Part shown: one piece after another, positions 40,306-48,802 of the stretch
Layout: each line of letters opens with the position of its first letter
Numbering within the stretch: position 1 is the stretch's first letter
Assembly (NCBI GenBank): GCA_019637915.1
Contig: JAHBUV010000001.1
Location: forward strand, 434,001 to 498,000
Origin: Pseudobdellovibrionaceae bacterium
Lineage (GTDB): Bacteria > Bdellovibrionota > Bdellovibrionia > Bdellovibrionales > Bdellovibrionaceae
Reading direction: 5' to 3'
Length of the DNA stretch: 64,000 nt
The notes under the pieces: model-generated
The model's input: only the letters and a program-made list of their open reading frames with translations
Databases searched by the model: none
Told to the model about the DNA's origin: nothing
Translations under genes and position numbers: made by a program

Positions 40306-42708
40306 ATGAGTAAAAACAAAATTAGCCCAAATTATTTTAAGGAGGAACTACGGGCATCTTTAATTACCCCTGAGTGGGTTAATAAGAGTGCAATCTATGA
40401 GTTACCAGATAGTTCCCGCAAAGAAATAGCCGAACTCTTGAATAGGGATTTTACTAAAACTCCCCACGGACCTTACTTGGTCTTTGAATACTATGACCCC
40501 TTTGAACGGGAAAAACTTCTTACGGTAAATGTGAAATCAAAAGAACCGTTTATGGTGGAAGGTAAAGAGCAAAAATATCTTCGCCCCAGTGGTAGCTCTA
40601 ACCATTTGTATATTCCGAAGTTCATCACAGTATTGGACTTACTGAATATCAAAAATCCCATCCTCTTTACTGAAGGGGAAAAGAAAACTATTTGCGCCAA
40701 TATCAATGGCTTTTTGACTATTGGTTTAAACGGGGTGCAAAACTGGAAAACAAAAGGTGATGACGGGACTTCTAAACCACTTGATGTCTTTGAGAAATTA
40801 AATCTTGATGGCCGCCAAGTGCTTATTTGTTTTGATTCAGACGTTTTAACTAATGAGAACGTATTGAATGCTGAGAATGAGTTCGCCAACTACCTACAAT
40901 CTTTAGGTGCAAAAGTAAGAGTCTTACGCTTTCCAGAAAGTAGCGGGGAAAGTAAAGTAGGGATTGATGATTATATTCTCAAGCACGGTGTAGAAGAGTT
41001 TAAAAAGTTAGCCAAGTTAGCTTGTCTTCCCATCAACACTTCTATTGGTGATATTGAAACCTACCTCAATGACCTAAAAGATTTAAGCACTGAAGAAGTA
41101 GAGAATAAAATCAAGACCGCCAGCTACGCTATCGCCGGTAAAGGTGCGGTGGTGGTAGAACGCTTTGTAGATAAAATTAAAGACGCTACCGGAACTCCCA
41201 AGGATGTCTTACGGGACATTTTCGGGGACATTAAAAAACAAACCAGATTGAAAAAAACTAAAGGCCCCCAATTCAAAGTCATTATCTATGATAGTGAGAC
41301 TATGCCTACGGGGCGTTTACTAAAAGGTATTACTGAGAAACTAGTAGAAGACGGACGGTTTTATCGTGAAGGTAACGAACTCATCATGGTGGACAAAGGC
41401 CGCCGTGAGTTTTTAAATGTCAAAAACTTCCCGGCATCATTCAACGAACTATCAGAATTAAAGATTGATGGCCGTTTCCGTTTGATGCCGCCAGATATTG
41501 CGCAAGGTATTCTCTATTCTCCTACCGTCAAACATGATGTGAAAGAAATTGGGTTATTCACCTCTACAATTACCTATGATGATAATTGGAATCTGGTCAA
41601 AGTAGGCTATAACCCCGGTTCTAAAATCCTTTATTGTCCGCCAGAAAAGTTCAAGGACATTAAACCCCGTAATACTACTTCAGCTATTCAAGAGTTACTC
41701 CAAGACTTTTGTTTTAAAAATGAAGCCAGTAGAGTGAATGCTATCGGGGCTTTACTTACGGCCTTATTCCGTCACAAGTTCCAAGGTTCTAAGGCTTTCT
41801 TTGCCAACACGGGAAATCAGCCAGGACTGGGTAAATCTCTTTTAGCTCAGGTTATCTCCATCATAGTTACTGGGGAAGAGTCTCCAGACATTGACTACAT
41901 TGCCAATGAATATGAGATGGGAAATAGAATTGCCTCAACTATTCAAGTCACGGATATTTTGAACTTTGATAATATCAAGTCCAACAAAGAACTATCCAGC
42001 GGACCATTAGAGCGGTCAATTACTTCTCCAAGACCAAGTTTTCGTAAATTAGGTGTTTCTGAATTAATTGAAAAACCAAATACGTTCGTAGTTTTCATTT
42101 CCATCAATGATGCCATGTTCGGGAAAGACTTATTAACCCGTATGTGTCCCATTGAGTTTTGGTTCAAGACTGACCCAAGACTTAGAGACTTCACTAAATC
42201 TGATTTGAAAAAATGGGCTTTAGATAACCGTAAGGTCTTAATTGAAGAACTTGTGGGTATGGTAGAAAGATGGAAATCCGCCGGTTGTCCTTTAGCTAAA
42301 GTAAAAAGCCGTTTTAGTGAGTGGCCCCTCTATATTGGTGGGATTTTAGAAGCCAATGGATTCAAAGGCTTCATGGATAATTTTGCTGGTGCTCAAATCT
42401 CTTACACTCAAGAAGCTAAAGAAGTGGGTGAGTTATTTACCGAACACACCAACAAATGGATGAAGGTTACTGAGTTAGTAAATATCTGCCGGGAACAAAA
42501 TTGTTTCAGAGATATTTTAGCTAAATCCAGTCCAAATGTTTCCTTGGGAATTAAGCTCAATAAGCTGGTGGAATCTAAAACTCAACTTCCGCTCCCAGAC
42601 GGAACAACTTTTATTCTAAAGAAATCAGAACTTACTGATAGTGCGGAACGCAAAGTCATATATATGGCTGAAACTCAAAACACTTTAACTGAGAAAGGGA
42701 CTAAGTAA
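40306..42708 (+). CDS. Primase-helicase, DUF3854 Toprim plus P-loop ATPase (800 aa)
   Basis: Toprim-like domain at about 100-235 (PILFTEGEKKTICANI, VLICFDSD, then GIDDYI), as in DUF3854 phage and plasmid primases. The C-terminal half is a helicase-type ATPase with Walker A GNQPGLGKSLLAQ near 502-512 and a later sensor-like FVVFISIND. It probably unwinds and primes DNA for the polymerase encoded by the next gene, whose start overlaps its stop by one base. Confidence 0.8.
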   Translation: MSKNKISPNYFKEELRASLITPEWVNKSAIYELPDSSRKEIAELLNRDFTKTPHGPYLVFEYYDPFEREKLLTVNVKSKEPFMVEGKEQKYLRPSGSSNHLYIPKFITVLDLLNIKNPILFTEGEKKTICANINGFLTIGLNGVQNWKTKGDDGTSKPLDVFEKLNLDGRQVLICFDSDVLTNENVLNAENEFANYLQSLGAKVRVLRFPESSGESKVGIDDYILKHGVEEFKKLAKLACLPINTSIGDIETYLNDLKDLSTEEVENKIKTASYAIAGKGAVVVERFVDKIKDATGTPKDVLRDIFGDIKKQTRLKKTKGPQFKVIIYDSETMPTGRLLKGITEKLVEDGRFYREGNELIMVDKGRREFLNVKNFPASFNELSELKIDGRFRLMPPDIAQGILYSPTVKHDVKEIGLFTSTITYDDNWNLVKVGYNPGSKILYCPPEKFKDIKPRNTTSAIQELLQDFCFKNEASRVNAIGALLTALFRHKFQGSKAFFANTGNQPGLGKSLLAQVISIIVTGEESPDIDYIANEYEMGNRIASTIQVTDILNFDNIKSNKELSSGPLERSITSPRPSFRKLGVSELIEKPNTFVVFISINDAMFGKDLLTRMCPIEFWFKTDPRLRDFTKSDLKKWALDNRKVLIEELVGMVERWKSAGCPLAKVKSRFSEWPLYIGGILEANGFKGFMDNFAGAQISYTQEAKEVGELFTEHTNKWMKVTELVNICREQNCFRDILAKSSPNVSLGIKLNKLVESKTQLPLPDGTTFILKKSELTDSAERKVIYMAETQNTLTEKGTK

Positions 42709-44840
42709 TGAGTAACTGGAATATCCTCTTTAACGGCAATTTGTATCCGGCCAAATGGTATGAACCAACTGACGGGAACATTGGGGTTTGTGGTTATGAC
42801 TCTGAGACCACTATGATTGAAAACCAACAAACTCCAGACTTTATCCTTGGGATGGCCTACAACGGTAAGACGATTTACTTTATCAAAAAGGAAAACCTAA
42901 AATCATTTTTTGATAATCACCAAAGAACCACTATGTTTTTAGCCAAAGGCTCTTTTGACTTAAGAGTAGCTGAAAAGGCTCAAGCTATCTCCAATGCTCT
43001 CTTATCCATCAAGAATAGAATTATCTACGGTGAAGATGTGCTCTTACATCATAAACTTATCAAGTTGGCTACTGACGGGAAAAATACCAACCCATCATTA
43101 GATAGATTAGCTCAAGAGTATTTAGAAACCAGTCTACCTAAAGATGCCACTGATGAAGAAGGTAATAGTGTTCGTATTGGTTACGGTAAGTTCTTAAATC
43201 AAGATGGCTCTATTAGTTACGATAAAATGGGCCAAGAATATTTTAGATATGCCGGGATTGATGCCGTTGCTACTTTCTTAGTAGGTGAAGTGGTTATCAG
43301 AAAAAATAGAGAAGTTTGTGAACATCACGGGGTAGATGTGGGTTTAAGACTTTCCCATGACCTACAATTAATGGCGGATTTATGCTTAGACCAAATCTCC
43401 GCCAACGGTTTGAATGTTGATATGAGTCACTTGAATAAAATCCGCTCTGAACTTCAAGCGGAAATGGATAAGGATTTAGCGGTCTTAAAATCTCAAGGCT
43501 GGGAACCGGGGACTGGTTCAGCTAAGAGAATGCAATATATCCTAAATAACTTAGGAATTGATTTGGATTCTTTCCCCAGAACTGAAACTGGAAAACTTAA
43601 AGTCAGTGCCAATGTTTTGGGTAAGTATAAAGAGTTTGATGTTATTGCCGCTTACATCAGCTACACGGAAACTAAAAAACTAATGGATTTCTTGGCTAAA
43701 AAAGATGGGGAAGTTCACGCACGTTTTAATGTGTTGGTGGCTACCGGAAGAACTTCTTCTTATTCACCTAACATTCAAAATCTTCCCAGAGATGCACGGA
43801 TTAGAAAAATCTTTAAGGCAAGAGACGGACACTGTTTTGTTTCCGTAGACTATTCGGGACTGGAAATGAATGGGTTAGCTCAAGAAAACATTGACCGTTC
43901 GGGTTCGTCTAAAATGGCGGAACTGATTAATGCGGGCCGTGACCTACACACTTACTACGCTTCTAAAATCTTGGGTTGTGCGGAAGAATTGGTAACTAAA
44001 GATGCCCGACAAAAAGCAAAAGCCGTTAACTTCGGTTTTCCCGGTGGATTAGGGATTAAATCCTTCGTGGATTATTCAAGCTTAGCTTACGGGGTTAACT
44101 TAAGTGAAGATGAGGCCAGAACTTTAAAGGATTTGTGGCTCAATACCTTCCCGGAAATGAAAACCTATCTCCAGCACGATGATATTACGGACTTAGTAAA
44201 GTCAGGACTGATGAGACACTATGGGAAAGAGACGGGCCGATATGGTGATGATAAAATCGCCGCCTTTATCTTCAAAGGAATTATCAACGGTCAAATCTCC
44301 ACTAAGAGTGGACGGGATTATACTCAAGAAGAAATTGATTGGGCCTATGATATTCTTGCTAACCAAAACTTTTTCAATAAAGACAAATACGAAAAAGCCA
44401 TCAGTAAGAAGAGTGGAAGCTACAAACTCTACGGGGACTTTATTCGTCAGTTCAATGTGGTAAAGTTTAAGTCCGGACGGGTTCGGGGAAGTTGCACCTA
44501 CACTCAATCTAAAAACACTCCCTTCCAAGGAATGTCAGCGGATGGTGCCAAGTGGGCTATGGTTCTACTCACCCTTGCTGGATATAAGATTGTAAACTTC
44601 ATTCACGATGAGTTCATTTTTGAATTACCATTATCCATTGACCTTAAAAAGGCGGAAACGGAAATTAAGAGCCTGATGATATTAGGGATGAATATGGTCA
44701 TGCCTAATATCAAAGTAAAAGCTGAAGCTGAGTATATGATTAGTTGGTCAAAAGACGGAACTCATTACCTGGACGCGGACGGGAAGTTGGTGCCCAATGA
44801 GGTGCCAACTAACAAACTGGGCTACAATCATGTGGCTTAA
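42708..44840 (+). CDS. Family-A DNA polymerase with 3'-5' exonuclease (710 aa)
   Basis: The exonuclease is intact: DSET (Exo I), AKGSFDLRV (Exo II region) and YAGIDA (Exo III). Polymerase motif A VDYSGLEMNGLA is near 380, motif B RQKAKAVNFGFPGGLG near 434, motif C IHDEFIFELP near 631. Motif A has Gly where most enzymes have Gln/Glu in DYSQIE, and motif B has Gly-Gly at the usual Tyr/Phe position. No 5'-3' exonuclease domain. Copies the element. Confidence 0.93.
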   Translation: MSNWNILFNGNLYPAKWYEPTDGNIGVCGYDSETTMIENQQTPDFILGMAYNGKTIYFIKKENLKSFFDNHQRTTMFLAKGSFDLRVAEKAQAISNALLSIKNRIIYGEDVLLHHKLIKLATDGKNTNPSLDRLAQEYLETSLPKDATDEEGNSVRIGYGKFLNQDGSISYDKMGQEYFRYAGIDAVATFLVGEVVIRKNREVCEHHGVDVGLRLSHDLQLMADLCLDQISANGLNVDMSHLNKIRSELQAEMDKDLAVLKSQGWEPGTGSAKRMQYILNNLGIDLDSFPRTETGKLKVSANVLGKYKEFDVIAAYISYTETKKLMDFLAKKDGEVHARFNVLVATGRTSSYSPNIQNLPRDARIRKIFKARDGHCFVSVDYSGLEMNGLAQENIDRSGSSKMAELINAGRDLHTYYASKILGCAEELVTKDARQKAKAVNFGFPGGLGIKSFVDYSSLAYGVNLSEDEARTLKDLWLNTFPEMKTYLQHDDITDLVKSGLMRHYGKETGRYGDDKIAAFIFKGIINGQISTKSGRDYTQEEIDWAYDILANQNFFNKDKYEKAISKKSGSYKLYGDFIRQFNVVKFKSGRVRGSCTYTQSKNTPFQGMSADGAKWAMVLLTLAGYKIVNFIHDEFIFELPLSIDLKKAETEIKSLMILGMNMVMPNIKVKAEAEYMISWSKDGTHYLDADGKLVPNEVPTNKLGYNHVA

Positions 44841-45133
44841 TTCTTCTCTTCTGGAGCTAAATACTTCTCTAAAGAAGTCGCATTACTGATGTGAAGTTCT
44901 TTAAAGTGTCCATAGATGGTGGCTAACCGAGGTTTTTCCAGGTCGTAGATTTTCATAGCGGGATAAGATTCCGCAAACGCCTTAGTAAAATTGAAAACGC
45001 GCTGATATTTATCTCTATTGATATTCGGTTCCGCTAAAGCCGAGATTTGCTTAGCTAATTTAGTAGCCTCATTCCAAGACTCTGCCTTAAGCAACTCAAT
45101 CAATTGTTTTAACATCCCTCTAATTTCATCCAT
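44837..45133 (-). CDS. Hypothetical protein (98 aa)
   Basis: Helical, soluble; convergent with the polymerase with overlapping ends. No recognised motif. Confidence 0.6.
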   Translation of the reverse strand: MDEIRGMLKQLIELLKAESWNEATKLAKQISALAEPNINRDKYQRVFNFTKAFAESYPAMKIYDLEKPRLATIYGHFKELHISNATSLEKYLAPEEKN

Positions 45134-45183
45134 TTTATATCTCCTATAGGGGAATAAATGGATTTAGGGCGAAGATAAGCTCA

Positions 45184-45200
45184 TTTTCCATTTAGTGAAA
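45184..45200 (+). promoter_or_regulatory. Class-3 motif, TTTCCATTTAGTGAAA
   Basis: Imperfect palindrome 15 nt before the GGGAGTGATT ribosome-binding region of the 216-aa gene. Near-identical copies at 62071 and 63526. Confidence 0.45.
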
Positions 45201-45210
45201 ATATAAGGGA

Positions 45211-45861
45211 GTGATTATGAACATCGCAATTACACAAGAAGATTTTGACCTGATTAAAAGACAACTACCAATGACGGTGCAAAGATTCGTCTTCGGTAAA
45301 GAGATTTCCCAAAACCTCTTCAAAGAATTAAATGAAAACTTCGAGATGGAAAACGTCCTCAGCCTTCACGACTCTTTATTCTCCAGTAAGAGTTTTAAAG
45401 GAAAATCCTATACCAGTTTCTCAGAATTGTGCTTAACCATTCCCAACTTAGCTGAAGAGCCAGTAGAGGATAAAGTCTTTATTACTCAATTCGTAATTGA
45501 AATTCGTAATCTGGAAGAGTTCTTAAATGAAATGGTCACTAACTTTAAACTTTATAAAGACAGTTTAGAAGACAACTTAAAGGCGATGATTGATGCGAAT
45601 AAGAATATGGTTTTAGATAGAATTATTCTTAGTCAAAATATGATGCCGTTTTCTTCACGAGACCAGTTTGAATTCCGTTATTCTTTCGTTTCAGGAATTA
45701 AAGATAAAAATACTATCTACATAGAGATGAGAGACCGCTTAAGTAACTACCTAATAGCTAAAGTTAGACGGGCTGAAAAATGCACTCCCAAAGATTTCAA
45801 TCGGTATTACAATACCAAAACCATCAATACCCACGACCTATTTAACCGATTTATCGGCTAA
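45211..45861 (+). CDS. Hypothetical protein (216 aa)
   Basis: Helical soluble protein, no recognised family. ATG at 45217 (MNIAITQE) has the better ribosome-binding site, so the true start may be 6 nt later. Preceded by a class-3 motif. Confidence 0.65.
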   Translation: MIMNIAITQEDFDLIKRQLPMTVQRFVFGKEISQNLFKELNENFEMENVLSLHDSLFSSKSFKGKSYTSFSELCLTIPNLAEEPVEDKVFITQFVIEIRNLEEFLNEMVTNFKLYKDSLEDNLKAMIDANKNMVLDRIILSQNMMPFSSRDQFEFRYSFVSGIKDKNTIYIEMRDRLSNYLIAKVRRAEKCTPKDFNRYYNTKTINTHDLFNRFIG

Positions 45862-45898
45862 TTTTATTACTTTTAACCCCATTACCATTTATCAGTTT

Positions 45899-46210
45899 AT
45901 GAGCACTAAAGATAGAAACGACCTTTTAAGAACCACTCTCCAACAAGACGCAAAGAACAGAATTGTTTTAACTGCCTCTGTTAATGAATCTCCCAACCGT
46001 GAGGCAATCATTGAAGCGGTTAGATCCTTTGATGATTTCAACAAACATAATGACCCCTACGAAGAGCATGATTTTGGTTTCGTTATGGTTGGTCAAACTA
46101 AATACTTTTTCAAGTTTGACTACTACGACCTTAATTTTGAATATGGAGCTAATCCCGAAGAAGAGGATTACGCTTTAGTTCTTACCATTATGGAATCAGG
46201 CGAAAATTAA
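45899..46210 (+). CDS. DUF3768 family protein (103 aa)
   Basis: RIVLTASVNESP, REAIIEAVRSFDDFNKHNDP and EEHDFGFVMVGQTKYFFKFD match DUF3768, a small family common on plasmids of Proteobacteria. Biochemical role unknown. It follows the 216-aa gene and precedes a phosphoesterase, all on the plus strand. Confidence 0.85.
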   Translation: MSTKDRNDLLRTTLQQDAKNRIVLTASVNESPNREAIIEAVRSFDDFNKHNDPYEEHDFGFVMVGQTKYFFKFDYYDLNFEYGANPEEEDYALVLTIMESGEN

Positions 46211-46226
46211 AACAGTATCTTCTTAT

Positions 46227-46829
46227 ATGAAGATATTAGTTATTGCCGACGACTTCTCCAAACAAACTTCCATTGCGGAATTAATTAAAACCCATCCAGT
46301 GGATGCTATATTCACTTTAGGTGATCTATATAGTTCCCACTTAAAAGAACTTCAAAATATTTCCATACCTAAATTCGGCGTCTACGGTAACCATTGTAGT
46401 GAAGCGTATATGCCCGAACTGGGAATTAAGAACTTACACCTTCAAACTGAAAAATTAGGTGAGTTAACTATCGGGGGCTTTGAAGGTTGTCACCGATATA
46501 AAGAAAACGGTCATCACCAATTCAGCCATCAAGAGTCTGTGGATCTAATTAAAAACTTTCCTAAAGTAGATATTCTCCTAACTCACGCACCACCACTGGG
46601 AGTTAATGATGATTGGAGTACTGAGAGTCATCAAGGACTTTACGGAACTTTAGAATATATAAAGTCTAATCCCGTTAAAATTCTCTTTCATGGTCACACT
46701 TACCCGAAAGACAACCATGTTTCTAAGATAGAGAACACTATCGTGGTCTATACTTACGGTTTTAAGATTTGGGACTTAGATGAAATTCTCACTATGAGTA
46801 ATCTTCCCACCGCTAAACGATATCGCTAA
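46227..46829 (+). CDS. Calcineurin-like metallophosphoesterase (200 aa)
   Basis: VIADDF, FTLGDLY, GVYGNH, LLTHAPP and FHGHTYP are the metal-binding blocks in order. YfcE/MJ0936-like length. The first Asp block is IADDF rather than ISDTH, so activity may differ. Substrate unknown; cyclic nucleotides are possible given the diadenylate cyclase, but this is not shown. Confidence 0.8.
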   Translation: MKILVIADDFSKQTSIAELIKTHPVDAIFTLGDLYSSHLKELQNISIPKFGVYGNHCSEAYMPELGIKNLHLQTEKLGELTIGGFEGCHRYKENGHHQFSHQESVDLIKNFPKVDILLTHAPPLGVNDDWSTESHQGLYGTLEYIKSNPVKILFHGHTYPKDNHVSKIENTIVVYTYGFKIWDLDEILTMSNLPTAKRYR

Positions 46830-46877
46830 TAAGACCCTGTTTTTAATAATTCTAAGATTTATCCCAGAAACCGGTAT
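46830..46877 (+). promoter_or_regulatory. Class-1 cassette (long form) with module A, type example
   Basis: TAAGACCCTGTTTTTAATAA directly after a stop codon, then TCTAAGA (46851-46857), 12 nt, ACCGGTAT (46870-46877), then AGGAG and ATG. The clearest complete plus-strand copy. Confidence 0.65.
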
Positions 46878-46896
46878 TAACCATTAGGAGAGAAAA

Positions 46897-47121
46897 ATGA
46901 GCAACGATTTAAAATTTGCGATTGAACAACTTAAAAAATTCAAAGGTGAAAAACCTCGGGTATCCAAAACTATTTTTGGAGAAGTAGTTAGTGCTGATCC
47001 TAAAACTGTTGCCAAAAACTCTGAAACTTTAGCGAACTTAGCCTATAACTTTTTTAAAGCTTTGTCTTTAGAGGAGCAAAGGCAAGATAAAGCTAAACTA
47101 AATAATAATACCAAAACGTAA
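46897..47121 (+). CDS. Small hypothetical protein (74 aa)
   Basis: Lysine-rich helical protein after an AGGAGAG site. No recognised motif. Confidence 0.55.
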   Translation: MSNDLKFAIEQLKKFKGEKPRVSKTIFGEVVSADPKTVAKNSETLANLAYNFFKALSLEEQRQDKAKLNNNTKT

Positions 47122-47136
47122 AAGACAGGTTCCTTA

Positions 47137-47544
47137 ATGCGACCAACTAAAACCGGACACGGGAAACATTTTTGTCAAAAAGAGCATTGTAAAGGTGGAT
47201 GTGGGAAGGACGTTTTAAAAGAAGCAATCCACCAAGCATTTCATCAGAAAGTAGATAGTTTCATTTTGAGACTTACTGATAGTTTCAAAGAAGGAGACGT
47301 AATCCTCACGCGAACTGATGATTTAATAAACTCTGTTTTTTCAATCTTGGACCGAAGTGAATTGGCTAAAGAAACTGATGGGAAAGTTTCAGAACAGATT
47401 GATTCTTGTGAAGTTGAAATCGCCATTCTAAAATTTGATAGTATTAAAACCCTCCTAATTGAAGCCAGTGTTTTAGTTAAAGAACAAGGCTTATCTCACC
47501 CTCAAGCTCTCTGGAAGGCCTCTCGGATATCTGTTAGTGCGTGA
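47137..47544 (+). CDS. Cys/His-knuckle protein (135 aa)
   Basis: The N-terminus KTGHGKHFCQKEHCKGGCGK resembles that of the gene at 63554 (KTGHGYHTCGAEDCKGKKCG): a shared His/Cys-rich knuckle that probably binds zinc. The rest is helical and unrelated. Role unknown. Confidence 0.6.
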   Translation: MRPTKTGHGKHFCQKEHCKGGCGKDVLKEAIHQAFHQKVDSFILRLTDSFKEGDVILTRTDDLINSVFSILDRSELAKETDGKVSEQIDSCEVEIAILKFDSIKTLLIEASVLVKEQGLSHPQALWKASRISVSA

Positions 47545-47571
47545 ATTCATCCAAATTCTGGTGATGACAGG
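47534..47571 (+). promoter_or_regulatory. Class-2 cassette, 38 bp
   Basis: TTAGTGCGTGAATTCATCC to GGTGATGACAGG, overlapping the last codons of the 135-aa gene. GACGTTTTAAACTCTTATTA and a ~50-nt leader follow before the Api92-like gene. Nearly identical to the copy at 62008, including the leader. Confidence 0.6.
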
Positions 47572-47650
47572 CTAGCTCCCCACTTTTCACAACTGACGTT
47601 TTAAACTCTTATTATAGGTTCAATTAAGGACCTTAAAAATAGGAGTAGTT

Positions 47651-48178
47651 ATGCCTAATTGGTGTTACAACGAAATCAAGGTTCAAGGTAGTAAAGAAGC
47701 GTTATTGGAGATTGGTCAGTTATTGGTGGAAGCTAAAAGAGACGGTGATAAACTTTTAGAAAAAATCCTGCCGATACCAGACCATATCTTCAGAGGTAAT
47801 GTTGGTTCCGATAGAATCGGTGTCCTTGATGAGAACGGAGAACCCACTGAGTGGTATACTTGGTGTTGCGAATATTGGGGAACGAAGTGGGATGTTGATG
47901 GTTTAGAGTTTGATATAACTGAAACAGAAATTGGAATCAGTTTTCTAACCGCTTGGACTCCGCCAAGAGAAGCAATGTGTATTCTCTCTGAGAAACTGAA
48001 TTGCACCATCACTCACAACTTCTTTGAATGGGGTGATAACTTTGTCGGTTCAATTAAGTTTGTAAACGGGGAAGTGGTAGTAGATGAGTGGGTCAACTGT
48101 TCTAAAGAAGCTTTAATCAAATACGGCTTTGATGGGGAAGTATTTTATGACCGTAGTGATGATGGGGAGAGTACCTAA
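47651..48178 (+). CDS. Api92/YubB-like protein (175 aa)
   Basis: MPNWCYNEIKVQGS, RILPIPDH-like ILPIPDHIFRG, YTWCCEYWGTKWD and FLTAWTPPREAMCI are the signature blocks of Api92-like (YubB, ferredoxin-like fold) proteins found on conjugative plasmids and phages. Function undetermined; not a true ferredoxin. Confidence 0.85.
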   Translation: MPNWCYNEIKVQGSKEALLEIGQLLVEAKRDGDKLLEKILPIPDHIFRGNVGSDRIGVLDENGEPTEWYTWCCEYWGTKWDVDGLEFDITETEIGISFLTAWTPPREAMCILSEKLNCTITHNFFEWGDNFVGSIKFVNGEVVVDEWVNCSKEALIKYGFDGEVFYDRSDDGEST

Positions 48179-48456
48179 TGACTCCCATCAAACAAGTTCT
48201 CCAGGAACTAAAAACTGAATATCAAATTAATGTCGTCTCTGAATATGATTCGATTTTTAGTATAGAACATCCCGGGAGCGATAAGAGAGTAGTTACTGTT
48301 GAAATCCATGCCAGTGGAAAACTAACTCTCACGCCTTTGGAGCTTTTAGAGACTGATGATGGTTATGAGTTTCTTCAGAAGAGAACTTTTAAACATTCAA
48401 AAAATCTTATTAAAGAAGCGGTCAACTTTTTAGGGTTAAGTAAGGTGGGTCTATGA
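48178..48456 (+). CDS. Hypothetical protein, tandem paralogue a (92 aa)
   Basis: Shares layout with the next gene (KTEYQINVVSEYDSIFSIEH against TNYGLRLHYEDETVVKIISP; both end in FKhskNLIKEAV-type helices). Tandem duplication. One-base overlap with the Api92-like gene. Confidence 0.6.
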   Translation: MTPIKQVLQELKTEYQINVVSEYDSIFSIEHPGSDKRVVTVEIHASGKLTLTPLELLETDDGYEFLQKRTFKHSKNLIKEAVNFLGLSKVGL

Positions 48457-48734
48457 AAACCAAACCCTATGAGTTAGTTCTTCTAGAAGAAATTAGAGAC
48501 AAGCTTTTAACTAATTATGGACTGCGACTTCATTATGAGGATGAGACCGTAGTGAAGATTATCTCCCCCAGGACTAAGAAATTAGCGACTATTAGGGTTA
48601 AAGACTATGGTAGTTTTTCCTTTACCCCCAGCCAACCCATCAGTGAGGGTAGTTGGCATTACTGGACTCAGCAAAAGCGAAACTTTAAATACCAAGAAAG
48701 ATTAATAAAAGCCGTGGTCACCTACTTGGAATAA
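48453..48734 (+). CDS. Hypothetical protein, tandem paralogue b (93 aa)
   Basis: Second member of the tandem pair; overlaps the first by 4 nt (ATGA). Module B follows its stop. Confidence 0.6.
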   Translation: MKTKPYELVLLEEIRDKLLTNYGLRLHYEDETVVKIISPRTKKLATIRVKDYGSFSFTPSQPISEGSWHYWTQQKRNFKYQERLIKAVVTYLE

Positions 48735-48737
48735 TAC

Positions 48738-48794
48738 TTGGAAAGGTTAGCGGTTTTTTCATAACGGTCTAAGAGGAATCAATAAAACCGGTAT
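48738..48794 (+). promoter_or_regulatory. Module B plus class-1 cassette (long form)
   Basis: TTGGAAAGGTTAGCGG, TTTTTTCATAACGG, TCTAAGA (48768-48774), 12 nt, ACCGGTAT (48787-48794). The ATG of the FtsK-like gene follows 8 nt later without a ribosome-binding site. Confidence 0.6.
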
Positions 48795-48802
48795 CTATAT
48801 GT

